Both the position numbers and the translations under genes were made by a program. A stretch of 64,000 nt of DNA, from the NCBI RefSeq assembly GCF_030285665.1, contig NZ_CP127295.1, positions 3,410,001 through 3,474,000 of the forward strand, written 5' to 3'. Of this stretch, positions 52,384 to 60,025 are shown piece after piece. The DNA comes from Amycolatopsis mongoliensis. Its GTDB lineage: Bacteria > Actinomycetota > Actinomycetes > Mycobacteriales > Pseudonocardiaceae. The notes beneath the pieces are model-generated. The model had not been told where the DNA came from and ran no database searches. It worked only from the letters and a program-made list of their open reading frames with translations. Position 1 is the stretch's first letter. Each line of letters opens with the position of its first letter.

Positions 52384-52608
52384 GTGCGCGAGTCAGTCCC
52401 CGGTCGCCCCGTCACCTACGACCCCGACGAACCCCGCCCACCGTCCGAATGGGCGCAGATGTGCGCCGACTTGGAGCCCGTCCGGCAGCAACTCCGGAAT
52501 GCACCCCCACCCGACGAACTCCAGCTCGCTGCGGTCAAGGCAGAGGAGAAGGGCCGCCGTCGGCGTGACCACCGATGGCACCGCGCTCGGGCGGAACTCG
52601 GGGGGTGA
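52384..52608 (+). CDS. Prophage hypothetical protein, 74 residues
   Basis: Charged, Pro-rich small protein (DPDEPRPPSEWAQMCADLEPVRQQL then KAEEKGRRRRDHRWHRARAEL). GTG 52384 has CGGAGA 5-6 bp upstream, directly after dnaB. Its last 74 bp lie antisense to the next minus-strand gene. Confidence 0.55.
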   Translation: MRESVPGRPVTYDPDEPRPPSEWAQMCADLEPVRQQLRNAPPPDELQLAAVKAEEKGRRRRDHRWHRARAELGG

Positions 52609-52741
52609 CGATGCTCGAGCCGAGCAGGGCGGCGAGGGTGTCCCGCTGGCGAGGGGTCAGCGGGGGTGCTTCGTCGGCGAGCCGCTTGGCAGCGGCAGCT
52701 GTGTCAGGGTGCACCCGGGCACGGAGCTCTTCGAGCGTCAC
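52535..52741 (-). CDS. Prophage small protein, 68 residues
   Basis: Begins MTLEELRARVHPDTAAAAKRL with PPLTPRQRDTLAALLGSSI, a pattern I associate with small actinophage proteins of unknown role. GTG 52741 overlaps the preceding minus-strand stop by 4 bp, so it is the last gene of a three-gene run 53377-52535. Confidence 0.6.
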   Translation of the reverse strand: MTLEELRARVHPDTAAAAKRLADEAPPLTPRQRDTLAALLGSSIVTPRVPPERGAIGGHADGGPSPLP

Positions 52742-53124
52742 TTAGACCGAAGCCCCTTGTTCCGGTGGTGCTTCGCCGATCGGGGCGTCGCACCAAACAC
52801 CGACACGTCGACAGGCTCCGGCGAAGGCTTCGGCGGTTGCGCTACCGTGAGAAAACGATCCAGCTCGGCGTCGGGAACGGCGTAACTCTTCCCAACCTTC
52901 ACAGCGCCGAGCTGCCCGCTGTGGATCAGCTCAAGTACGGTGCCGTAGCTGAGACCGGTGAGCTTGGCGACCTCCCGCGGTCGCCAAGCAACCCGCGGAG
53001 GTTGTCCAGTGTCTCGCTGCGGCGGCGAAGCCGACTCCTGCCGCGAGCTCAGGACCGCGACCATCAGGTCCGCGATCGCCTGGCCAGCTCTACCTGCAGC
53101 AGCCCGGATCTCGGCATCACCCAT
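52738..53124 (-). CDS. Helix-turn-helix (excisionase/HTH_17 type) protein A
   Basis: A 128-residue protein: N-terminal helix (MGDAEIRAAAGRAGQAIADLM), then WRPREVAKLTGLSYGTVLELIHSGQLGAVKVGKSYAVPDAELDRFL, a winged HTH of the excisionase class. ATG 53124 sits inside the end of the upstream gene (8-bp overlap). A diverged paralogue lies at 53906-54193. Confidence 0.75.
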   Translation of the reverse strand: MGDAEIRAAAGRAGQAIADLMVAVLSSRQESASPPQRDTGQPPRVAWRPREVAKLTGLSYGTVLELIHSGQLGAVKVGKSYAVPDAELDRFLTVAQPPKPSPEPVDVSVFGATPRSAKHHRNKGLRSK

Positions 53125-53377
53125 TCCGGACTCCCGCGGCGCGACGCCTCCGCGCCTCGACGCCCTTCCGTGACAGCTGGGTGAACCACAACCGCCGGGC
53201 GTACTCAGCTCGCCTCGCCCGCTCCGCTGGGTCAAGCACGCCGTCAGGATCCACCTCACGCTCAAACCGGTCCGCTGCGGCAGCTCGAGCCGATGCGGTC
53301 ATCTCGGTTCGGTCCTCACGGGCAAGGCGGGACAGCATCCCCATCCGGCCGGCCCTCGAACGCTCCTCAGGAGTCAT
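53117..53377 (-). CDS. Prophage hypothetical protein, 86 residues
   Basis: A highly charged, helical protein (MTPEERSRAGRMGMLSRL, then DPAERARRAEYARRLWFTQLSRKG). First gene of the minus-strand run; palindrome AGTTGATCAACT lies 14 bp upstream of its ATG. Function unknown; KR-rich tail could touch nucleic acid. Confidence 0.6.
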   Translation of the reverse strand: MTPEERSRAGRMGMLSRLAREDRTEMTASARAAAADRFEREVDPDGVLDPAERARRAEYARRLWFTQLSRKGVEARRRRAAGVRNG

Positions 53378-53390
53378 GGAAGCCAGTCTT

Positions 53391-53402
53391 AGTTGATCAA
53401 CT
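53391..53402. promoter_or_regulatory. Palindrome upstream of the minus-strand block
   Basis: AGTTGATCAACT, perfect 12-bp palindrome directly before the first gene of the three-gene minus-strand run; candidate operator for one of the HTH proteins. Confidence 0.4.
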
Positions 53403-53432
53403 GCTCTCCCGCCCGGTGAACTCGGCCTCGGC

Positions 53433-53507
53433 CTCGCGAAGAACCGCTTCGGCCGCATGGGCGAGCTCGAGCTGCCCTGGCGCCCCTACCTGTCCGGGAT
53501 CGGGTGA
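53433..53507 (+). pseudogene. Relic of a second dnaB 3' end
   Basis: Encodes LAKNRFGRMGELELPWRPYL then SGIG and a stop, identical to the last 24 residues of the helicase (52297-52371) except Ile to Leu at the start and Arg to Gly near the end, with extra silent changes. Weaker similarity continues about 20 bp upstream. No start or rest of the gene is present: a leftover from recombination with a related phage. Confidence 0.85.
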
Positions 53508-53510
53508 TGA

Positions 53511-53717
53511 TCAGAAGAGTTTGACCGTGAGAGCCACTCCCGGAGAGACGAGCAGTTCAACCTCGTTCCTGCCGTTGGGCTCGCCGACGATCTCAGCGGA
53601 CAACCAGAACGGGCCCTTCAGCAGCTGCTCTGTGATGAAATCCCGGGCTTGCTCGGGATTCTGGGCGTCGTGGAGTCGGTACTCGATACCGCCGTACGTG
53701 ATGTTGACCATGCTCAT
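53511..53717 (-). CDS. Prophage hypothetical protein, 68 residues
   Basis: Beta-rich small protein (VNITYGGIEYRLHDAQ, FITEQLLKGPFWLSAEIVGEPNGRNEVELLVSPGVALTVKLF). The start is uncertain: ATG 53717 or 53711, or a GTG at 53816 giving 101 residues. Stops 4 bp from the dnaB relic. Not recognised. Confidence 0.5.
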   Translation of the reverse strand: MSMVNITYGGIEYRLHDAQNPEQARDFITEQLLKGPFWLSAEIVGEPNGRNEVELLVSPGVALTVKLF

Positions 53718-53905
53718 CAGTCGTGTGCCGCGCCCGAAGTGTTTCCGCGGGGTCGTGCTCGATCCATGGAACAGTGTCCACAGGACGCCCCTCGCTTCGT
53801 CCTGGATCCGCAGCACCCGCGCGAGTCGTCCGGCTCCTAGGCGAGGACTCGCCGTCGAGGAGGAACAGGTGAGGCCGGGCCGCTAGATCAACGAGTAGCC
53901 CGGCC

Positions 53906-54193
53906 TCATCCAGTTCGAGACTGCCGGCGCGTAGCGCCGCGGGCGAGATACGCCTGAATCTCGTCTTCAGGGATCAGGTAAGACCTGCCGCTGATGAACC
54001 CGCCGAGCTGGCCGCTGCGCACCCGCCGGCGGACTGAGTGCGAACTCATGCCCAGCAGCTCAGCGGCCCCTGGAGCTGACCAGCCGAGACGGCGCTGCGG
54101 CCCACGCCGGTCGATCCCCGGCCGCAACGCCGTCTTAGGCGGTCCCGGCGACGGCGTGACCACCTGCGGCAAGGCCTTCAGCATCGCGACCAC
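53906..54193 (-). CDS. Helix-turn-helix (excisionase/HTH_17 type) protein B, start uncertain
   Basis: A 95-residue protein with WSAPGAAELLGMSSHSVRRRVRSGQLGGFISGRSYLIPEDEIQAYLARG, paralogous to the protein at 52738-53124. The in-frame sequence upstream of the first possible start (54250-54194) still encodes DDAEIRAAADRIGAACADL, matching the other protein's N-terminus, but has no ATG, GTG or TTG, so either translation begins late at GTG 54193 or the start was lost. Confidence 0.6.
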   Translation of the reverse strand: MVAMLKALPQVVTPSPGPPKTALRPGIDRRGPQRRLGWSAPGAAELLGMSSHSVRRRVRSGQLGGFISGRSYLIPEDEIQAYLARGATRRQSRTG

Positions 54194-54315
54194 CAGGTCG
54201 GCGCAGGCGGCCCCGATCCTGTCGGCAGCCGCCCGGATCTCGGCATCGTCATCGTGCCGTCCTAGCTGGAGCCGAATAGCGCTGCCGCGCGAGACACCCG
54301 AACGTGGAACTAACC

Positions 54316-54341
54316 TTCTAACCGAGTTAGAGAGTTAGAAT
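54316..54341 (+). promoter_or_regulatory. XRE gene promoter with inverted repeat
   Basis: TTCTAAC (54316-54322) and GTTAGAA (54334-54340) form a dyad with an extra GAGTTAGA between; TAGAAT (54336-54341) is a -10 box 6 bp before the XRE ATG, so the message is leaderless and the dyad covers the promoter. Autoregulation is likely. Confidence 0.6.
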
Positions 54342-54347
54342 ACGTAC

Positions 54348-54563
54348 ATGGCGAACGACACGACCGGTGTCGGCCGGCACCTGCGGATGCTGCGCGAGCA
54401 GGCCGGCCTCACGCAGACCGAGGCCGCGCTCCGCGCCGGCCTCACCCGCGAGGCCGTGTGCGCCATCGACAACGGGCGCCACGACCCACGCATGTCGACC
54501 ATCCGCCGCTACTGCGACGCCATCGGCGCACGCGTCTACATCGGACTCGGCGGCGATGGCTGA
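54348..54563 (+). CDS. Small XRE-family helix-turn-helix protein
   Basis: A 71-residue Cro/CI-type HTH (GRHLRMLREQAGLTQTEAALRAGLTREAVCAIDNGRHDPRMSTIRRYCDAIGARVYIGL). Divergent from HTH protein B, overlapping the HNH gene by 8 bp. It may be a Cro-like regulator of the late genes. Confidence 0.8.
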   Translation: MANDTTGVGRHLRMLREQAGLTQTEAALRAGLTREAVCAIDNGRHDPRMSTIRRYCDAIGARVYIGLGGDG

Positions 54564-54846
54564 CCACCAGCGTCCGGGCGACACCACCCGCAAGGGCTAC
54601 GGCGCCCAGCACCAGCAGCTACGCGCACAGCTCGCCCCCGCCGTGGCTCTGGGCACCGTTCCATGTGCACGCTGCGGCTACCTCATCGCACCCGGCGAAC
54701 TCTGGGACCTCGGCCACAAGGACGGCACCAACAAGCGCGAGTACTCCGGGCCCGAACACCGCACGTGCAACCGAGCCGCCGGCGCGGCCGCGCGCGAGGC
54801 CGCGCGCATGGCCGACCCCGCCCCTCGACCGATGACCAGGTGGTGA
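54556..54846 (+). CDS. HNH endonuclease next to terminase
   Basis: A 96-residue HNH nuclease: zinc CxxC in PCARCGYLI, DLGHKDG with the catalytic His, and SGPEHRTCNRAAG with the final H and C. Phage HNH proteins beside terminase genes take part in DNA packaging cleavage at cos ends. Overlaps the XRE gene start-stop region and precedes the terminase by 149 bp. Confidence 0.85.
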   Translation: MADHQRPGDTTRKGYGAQHQQLRAQLAPAVALGTVPCARCGYLIAPGELWDLGHKDGTNKREYSGPEHRTCNRAAGAAAREAARMADPAPRPMTRW

Positions 54847-54864
54847 CAGACCATGCGACGACAA

Positions 54865-54916
54865 GCCTCTGACCTGCAGAAATACGAGTGCGCAATGGAT
54901 AGTGCCTCTGACCTGC
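54865..54916 (+). repeat. 13-bp direct repeat before terminase
   Basis: GCCTCTGACCTGC occurs at 54865-54877 and 54904-54916 (39-bp spacing) in the non-coding gap between HNH and terminase small subunit. Position suits a packaging-recognition element, but no cos ends can be seen. Confidence 0.45.
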
Positions 54917-54995
54917 GGTTTTTCCCGGACCTCCCTGGCCGGTTGATCCACGTCCCTGTCATCTTCTCTCTCCCCGGGCTCTGCGGGGGCCCGCG

Positions 54996-55325
54996 GTGAC
55001 CGGCTTGGGCGCGCTGGCCGACCCGGGGGACGTGCTGGGCGCTGTCCGGGTCGCGCTGGCCGAGCTTGACTTGGACGGGGAGGACCAGGCCGCGATCGTG
55101 CTTGCCTTGCGGCTCGGGGCGGCGGTCGACGCTGAGGAGTCCGGGCGGACGTTGGCCGAGCTGGCGGGCAAGCTGCTGGCGGTGCTGACCGAGCTGGGCG
55201 CGACGCCTGCGGCTCGGAAGTCCATCGTGCCGCAGGCCGCGCCGACGGCCCGCTCGGCGGCGCAGCTGGCCAAGGATGAGCTGAAGGCGCGTCGCGTGGC
55301 CCGGCAGACGGACGGAACTGGCTGA
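54996..55325 (+). CDS. Terminase small subunit (probable)
   Basis: A 109-residue helical protein (LGAVRVALAELDLDGEDQAAIVLALRLGAAVD...TLAELAGKLLAVLTELGATPAARKSIVPQ) directly before, and overlapping by 1 bp (TGATG), the large subunit. Assigned mainly by position and size; it would recognise the packaging site. Confidence 0.7.
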   Translation: MTGLGALADPGDVLGAVRVALAELDLDGEDQAAIVLALRLGAAVDAEESGRTLAELAGKLLAVLTELGATPAARKSIVPQAAPTARSAAQLAKDELKARRVARQTDGTG

Positions 55326-56893
55326 TGAGCGCGGCCGAGGTGCCGGAGGCCGGCGCGGTGCTGGGCTCGACGCTGCCGCGGATCTGGACTCGGCCGCTCA
55401 TCGAGGGCCCGCCCGGTCCATGCGGGTGCGGGTGCGCACTGACGCCGGCCACGTCGTACGGGTTCGAGGTCGAGGAGTTCGCCCGGGACACCCTCGAGCG
55501 GCCGCTGGACCCGTGGCAGCGATGGGCGGCGATCCACGCCGGTGAGCTGCTGCCGGACGGCCGTCCGCGGTTCCGCGTGCTGCTGATCCTGGTCGCCCGC
55601 CAGCAGGGAAAGACCGAGTTGCTGGTCATCTTGGTGCTGTTCTGGCTGTTCATCGAGGAGCGTCGTCTGGTGCTCGGCACCAGCACGAACCTCGACTATG
55701 CGCGGGAGTCCTGGGAGAAGGCAGTCGAGCTGGCTGAGGGCTCCGACGCGCTCGCCGAGGACATCCCGGTGAACGGCGTCCGCCGCGCGAACGGCGAGCA
55801 GACGCTGCGCACGATCTACAAGACGCGGTACAAGATCGCCGCGTCGAACCGCAAGGGCGGTCGGTCCCTCACGATCGACCGGCTGATCCTGGACGAGCTG
55901 CGCGAGCACCACGACTGGACGGCCTGGAACGCCGCCGTGCCGGCCACGAACGCCGTGCCGGACGCGCAGGTGTGGGCGATCAGCAACCAGGGTGATCACC
56001 GGTCGGTGGTGCTGGACTCGCTGCGCGCCTCGGCGATGCAGTTCATCGAGTCTGGCGAGGGGGACCGGCGGCTCGGCCTGCTGGAGTGGAGCGCGCCGCT
56101 TGGGTCCAAGCCGACCGACGTGCGCGCGCTGGCGATGGCGAACCCGAACCTGGGGCGCCGTACTGAGGTTGACTCGCTCCTCGGTGACGCCTTGCGTGCC
56201 GAGAAGGCCGGCGGCGAGGAGCTGGCGGGGTTCCTCACCGAGATTCTCTGCGTCAAGGTGCCGATGCTGGACCCGGCCGTGGACGCCGGCGCATGGGCCG
56301 ACTGCGCGGACCCGGGCACCCTCGATGGCGTGCGCGACCGGGTCGCGGCCGCGGTCGACGTGTCGCTGGACGGCAAGCACGCGACGCTCGTCGCGGCTGC
56401 GCTGCTGCCGGACGGGCGGGTACGCATCGAGGTCGTGCGCCGCTGGGAAGGGCCGAACGCCACGCAGCAGCTGCGCCGCGAGCTGCCACCCCTGGTGGCG
56501 AAGATGAAGCCGCGCAAGCTCGGGTGGTTTCCCAACGGCCCGGCCGCCGCGATCGCCGCCGATCTCGCCGACCGCAAGCAGGGCCCGCGGGCAGCCTGGC
56601 CGCCCCGGGGCGTCGAGGTCGACGAGCTGCGCAAGGACGGCGCAGCGATCTGCATGGGCTTCGCCGAGATGATCACCGGGCACGAGATCGCCCACTCGGA
56701 CGACGAGCTGCTGACCGCGCACGTGACGAGCGCGGAGCGAGCCCGCCAGGGCGACGCCTGGCGCTTCACCCGCAAGGGCGCCGGGCACTGCGATGCGGCT
56801 TACGCCGCGGCCGGCGCCGTGCACCTGGCGCGCACCCTTCCGCCACCGGCGGCTCGGCCGCTCGTGGTGGTGGCGCGCCCCCGTAGTGAGTAG
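55325..56893 (+). CDS. Terminase large subunit
   Basis: A 522-residue packaging motor: Walker A-like VARQQGKTE, Walker B RLILDELRE, then a C-terminal RNase H-fold nuclease with aspartates in VAAAVDVSLDGKHATL and GHCDAAYAAAGAV. Family: Terminase_1/HK97-type actinophage. It pumps DNA into the prohead and cuts it. Confidence 0.92.
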   Translation: MSAAEVPEAGAVLGSTLPRIWTRPLIEGPPGPCGCGCALTPATSYGFEVEEFARDTLERPLDPWQRWAAIHAGELLPDGRPRFRVLLILVARQQGKTELLVILVLFWLFIEERRLVLGTSTNLDYARESWEKAVELAEGSDALAEDIPVNGVRRANGEQTLRTIYKTRYKIAASNRKGGRSLTIDRLILDELREHHDWTAWNAAVPATNAVPDAQVWAISNQGDHRSVVLDSLRASAMQFIESGEGDRRLGLLEWSAPLGSKPTDVRALAMANPNLGRRTEVDSLLGDALRAEKAGGEELAGFLTEILCVKVPMLDPAVDAGAWADCADPGTLDGVRDRVAAAVDVSLDGKHATLVAAALLPDGRVRIEVVRRWEGPNATQQLRRELPPLVAKMKPRKLGWFPNGPAAAIAADLADRKQGPRAAWPPRGVEVDELRKDGAAICMGFAEMITGHEIAHSDDELLTAHVTSAERARQGDAWRFTRKGAGHCDAAYAAAGAVHLARTLPPPAARPLVVVARPRSE

Positions 56894-56917
56894 TCCACAC
56901 CAACACTCGAATGATGA

Positions 56918-56933
56918 CGGTATTCGGATACCG
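56918..56933 (+). promoter_or_regulatory. Small hairpin before the capsid polyprotein
   Basis: CGGTAT/ATACCG with loop TCGG (56918-56933), 17 bp before the GTG at 56951. TATCTT (56938-56943) is a -10-like box 7 bp before that GTG. Confidence 0.4.
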
Positions 56934-56950
56934 GCCGTATCTTGATCGAC

Positions 56951-59900
56951 GTGGGACTGCTGCGGGACATCTTCACGTGGGGCGCGGGCCCTGCGCCCGC
57001 ACCCGAACGCGTCCGCGCGCAGGCCGACCCTGCGGAGACTCCCCGCTGGGCTCGGCCGCTGAACTTCCAGCTCGACATCCCGCCGGAGATGGCCGCCGGC
57101 GGCCCGCTGTCGGACGGGCTGCTCTCCACCCGCGTCTCCCGCCGCATGGCCATGTCCGTGCCCGCGGTCAAGCGGGCCCGTGACCTGATCTGCGGCACCC
57201 TCGGCGCGCTGCCCCTGCAGACCCACGCACCGACGCGCGCGGTGGTCGAGGACACGTACACGCTGCTGCTGCAACCCGAACCCGACGTGGCGCGGTCGGT
57301 CACGATGACCCGCACCATCGAAGACCTGCTGTTCGAGGGCGTGGCCTGGTGGCGGGTGCTCGAGTTCGGCTGGCACGGCTACCCGACCAAGATCCGCAAG
57401 CTTGACGCGCGCACGGTCAACGTCCAGGAGGACTCCAAGGTCTACGTCTCCTCGACGACCGGCCGGCCGCAGGGCTCGGCGTGGGAGTACGTCCCGGACG
57501 CCGAACTGATCCGCATCGACGCGCCGAGCGACCCGCTGCTGGTCGCCGGCGCCCGTGCGATCCGGATCGCGTTGATGCTCGACGCCGCCGCGTCGCGGTC
57601 GGCGTCGGACCCGTTGCCGCTGGGCTACTTCTCGCCCGCCGACGGGATGACCGACCCCACCCCGGACGAGGTGCAGGAAATCCTTAACGAGTGGGCCAAG
57701 GCCAACCAGGAACGCGCCTGGGGGTACGTCGGGGCGGCACTCAAGGCGAACACCCTGCAGTGGTCGCCCGAGCAACTGCAGCTCGCATCGTCGCGTGACT
57801 ACGCGGTGCTGGAGATCTCCCGGCTGACCGGGCTGGACCCGGAAGACCTCGGCGTGTCCACCACCTCGCGCACCTACGCCAACGCCGAGCAGCGGCGCCT
57901 CGACCTCATCGACTTCACGCTGCGCGCCTACGCCGCGGCGATCGAGGACCGCATGTCCATGAACGACGTGTTGCCGCGCGGCTACCTGGCCCGCTACGAG
58001 TACGCCCACTTCCTCAAGTCCGACACCTTGACCCGGATGCAGGCGTACAAGGCCGGCCGTGAGGTCGGCGTCTACAACGACGAACGGATCGCCCGGCTGG
58101 AGAACATCCCCACCGCGACCGTCCCCAAGCCCCCGGCGTCGGCACTTCCCCCGACTCCGCCGACGCCGGGCACCAAAGCCCAGGAGACGCCCGTGTCCGC
58201 TGCACTGCCCTTCCCCACGGTCCGCTTCGCCGACGACAACCCCGGCACCCTGACGCTCGGCTTCGCCGCCGACCCCGCCGCCGCCGAGTTCAAAGTGGAC
58301 AGCGCGAAGCGCACCGTCTCCGGCACGGCGGTGCCCTGGGGCGCAGTCGCGCGCTCGGGCGGCCGCAAGTGGAAGTTCGCCAAGGGCTCGCTGCACTGGG
58401 GCGGCGACGCCACCCGCGTGAAGCTCAACCGCGACCACGACCGCTACCAGTCCTTCGGCTACGCCTCGACCCTCGCGAGCACCGACGCCGGTCTGGCCGC
58501 CGCGTTCCGCATCGGCCGCGGCCCCGACGGCGACTCCATGCTCGCCCTGGCCGAAGACCACGTCTACGACGGCTTCTCCATCGAAGTCGACTTCGAACAG
58601 GGCGACGGCTGGGAGCCCGACCCCACCGACGAAACCGTGTGCCTGGTCTACAGCGCCACGCTGCGCGCGGTCGCCCTGACCGCCATGCCTGCCTTCGACG
58701 GCGCGCGCGTCGCGTCCGTCGCCGCCACCCGAGAGAAGAAGGAACCCACCATGACCGCACCCACCGCCGAGCCCACCGCCCCGTCGGCAGCGGGCGCGGC
58801 CCCCGACTTCGCCGCGTTCACCGCCGGCCTGTCCGAGGCGATCGGCTCGGCCGTCGCCGAGGCGTTCGCCAAGCTCCCCGCCCCGCAGGGCCGGGAAGTC
58901 ATCCCCGCGGGCCAGGCCGCCACGGTCACCAGCGAGCCGCTCGTGTACCAGATGGACGGTCACGGTCCGTCGATGATCAAGGATGCGTGGAAGTCCCGCA
59001 CCGAGGGCGACGTGGACGCCCGGTCCCGACTGGAGAAGTTCTCCCTGCAGCTGGCCGACGCGCAGCGCCGCGCATCGCACCAGGCGACCTCGGCCGCGTT
59101 CGCCGGCGCGACCACCGCCAACGCCGCGGCCGTGATCCCACCGGGGTACCGGCCGGACCTCTACGTCACGCAGCTGCTGCAGGGCCGACCGCTGTGGGGC
59201 TCGGTCTCTCGCGGCACCCTCTCGGACGCGACGCCGTTCACCATCCCGGCCTACACCTCGAGCACGGGCATGGCGGGCAACCACACCGAGGGCACGAACC
59301 CGACCTCGGGCACGCTGACCATCGGCACCAAGACCGTCACCCCGAACGCCGTGTCGGGCCTGTTCACCATCACCCGGGAGATCGCCGACAGCTCGAACCC
59401 GGCGATCGACGCGATCGCCACGCAGGCGATGTCCGAGGCGTACTCGCAGAACGCCGAGGCGAAGCTGTACGCCGAGCTCAACGGCGCGAACGGCCAGGGC
59501 GGCACCATCACCACCGGGCAGGTCCCGTCCGGCGCCTGGGTCTACACGTCCACCGGCGGGTCGGCCGCGGCCGGCACGTACGGCGGTGAGAAGCTGCTCG
59601 CCGCCGAGCGCGCGGTCCTCGCGCAGTTCCCGTTCCACCGCTTCGCCGCGCCGACCGTGGCCCACCTCTCGCAGGAAGGCACCACCGGCTACGCCACCGC
59701 GCTCGACGGCAACGGCCGGCCGCTGCTGCCGAGCATCGGCGCGCAGAACTCCGCCGGCATCGGCAACGCCGTCACGCAGGGGTGGTTCGTCGACGGCCTC
59801 CCGAACCTGCCCACCTGGTCGATGAGCGGCAACGCGGCGGGCGACGCCGACGTGCTGATCTTCAACCGCAACGACGTGTGGGCGTGGGAGTCGCCGCTTC

Positions 59901-60025
59901 TGACGTTCCGCTTCGAGGAGCGCGGCGGCCCGGCGAACATCGACCTGGCGCTGTTCGGGTACGTCGCGGTGCGCCTGCTGCGCCCGACCGGCCTGCACGC
60001 CATCCGTCACACGGTGGGCGCCTGA
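56951..60025 (+). CDS. Fused portal - prohead protease - major capsid protein
   Basis: One unbroken 1024-residue frame. Residues 1-414 are an HK97-type portal (MSVPAVKRARDLICGTLGALPLQ, AVLEISRLTGLDPEDLG, SRTYANAEQRRLDLIDFTL), ending in a Pro/Thr-rich linker. Residues 415-600 are the S78 prohead protease (catalytic His in KLNRDHDRYQ, Ser in DGFSIEVDF, then AVALTAMPAFDGARV). Residues 601-1024 are the capsid protein with an Ala-rich scaffold-like delta segment (about 601-650). Strong internal starts exist at GTG 58193 and ATG 58751. GTG 56951 is preferred; TTG 56942 would add three residues. No stop lies between the parts. Confidence 0.85.
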   Translation: MGLLRDIFTWGAGPAPAPERVRAQADPAETPRWARPLNFQLDIPPEMAAGGPLSDGLLSTRVSRRMAMSVPAVKRARDLICGTLGALPLQTHAPTRAVVEDTYTLLLQPEPDVARSVTMTRTIEDLLFEGVAWWRVLEFGWHGYPTKIRKLDARTVNVQEDSKVYVSSTTGRPQGSAWEYVPDAELIRIDAPSDPLLVAGARAIRIALMLDAAASRSASDPLPLGYFSPADGMTDPTPDEVQEILNEWAKANQERAWGYVGAALKANTLQWSPEQLQLASSRDYAVLEISRLTGLDPEDLGVSTTSRTYANAEQRRLDLIDFTLRAYAAAIEDRMSMNDVLPRGYLARYEYAHFLKSDTLTRMQAYKAGREVGVYNDERIARLENIPTATVPKPPASALPPTPPTPGTKAQETPVSAALPFPTVRFADDNPGTLTLGFAADPAAAEFKVDSAKRTVSGTAVPWGAVARSGGRKWKFAKGSLHWGGDATRVKLNRDHDRYQSFGYASTLASTDAGLAAAFRIGRGPDGDSMLALAEDHVYDGFSIEVDFEQGDGWEPDPTDETVCLVYSATLRAVALTAMPAFDGARVASVAATREKKEPTMTAPTAEPTAPSAAGAAPDFAAFTAGLSEAIGSAVAEAFAKLPAPQGREVIPAGQAATVTSEPLVYQMDGHGPSMIKDAWKSRTEGDVDARSRLEKFSLQLADAQRRASHQATSAAFAGATTANAAAVIPPGYRPDLYVTQLLQGRPLWGSVSRGTLSDATPFTIPAYTSSTGMAGNHTEGTNPTSGTLTIGTKTVTPNAVSGLFTITREIADSSNPAIDAIATQAMSEAYSQNAEAKLYAELNGANGQGGTITTGQVPSGAWVYTSTGGSAAAGTYGGEKLLAAERAVLAQFPFHRFAAPTVAHLSQEGTTGYATALDGNGRPLLPSIGAQNSAGIGNAVTQGWFVDGLPNLPTWSMSGNAAGDADVLIFNRNDVWAWESPLLTFRFEERGGPANIDLALFGYVAVRLLRPTGLHAIRHTVGA
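58182..58195 (+). promoter_or_regulatory. Internal ribosome site and GTG start for the protease part
   Basis: AGGAG at 58182-58186 lies 6 bp before GTG 58193, in frame, exactly where the portal linker ends and the protease begins. This would give a 610-residue protease-capsid product besides the full fusion. Confidence 0.6.
58739..58753 (+). promoter_or_regulatory. Internal ribosome site and ATG start for the capsid part
   Basis: AAGGA at 58739-58743 (within GAAGGAACC) is 7 bp before ATG 58751, in frame, at the protease-capsid junction. It would give a 424-residue capsid protein on its own, which is the usual size. Confidence 0.7.
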
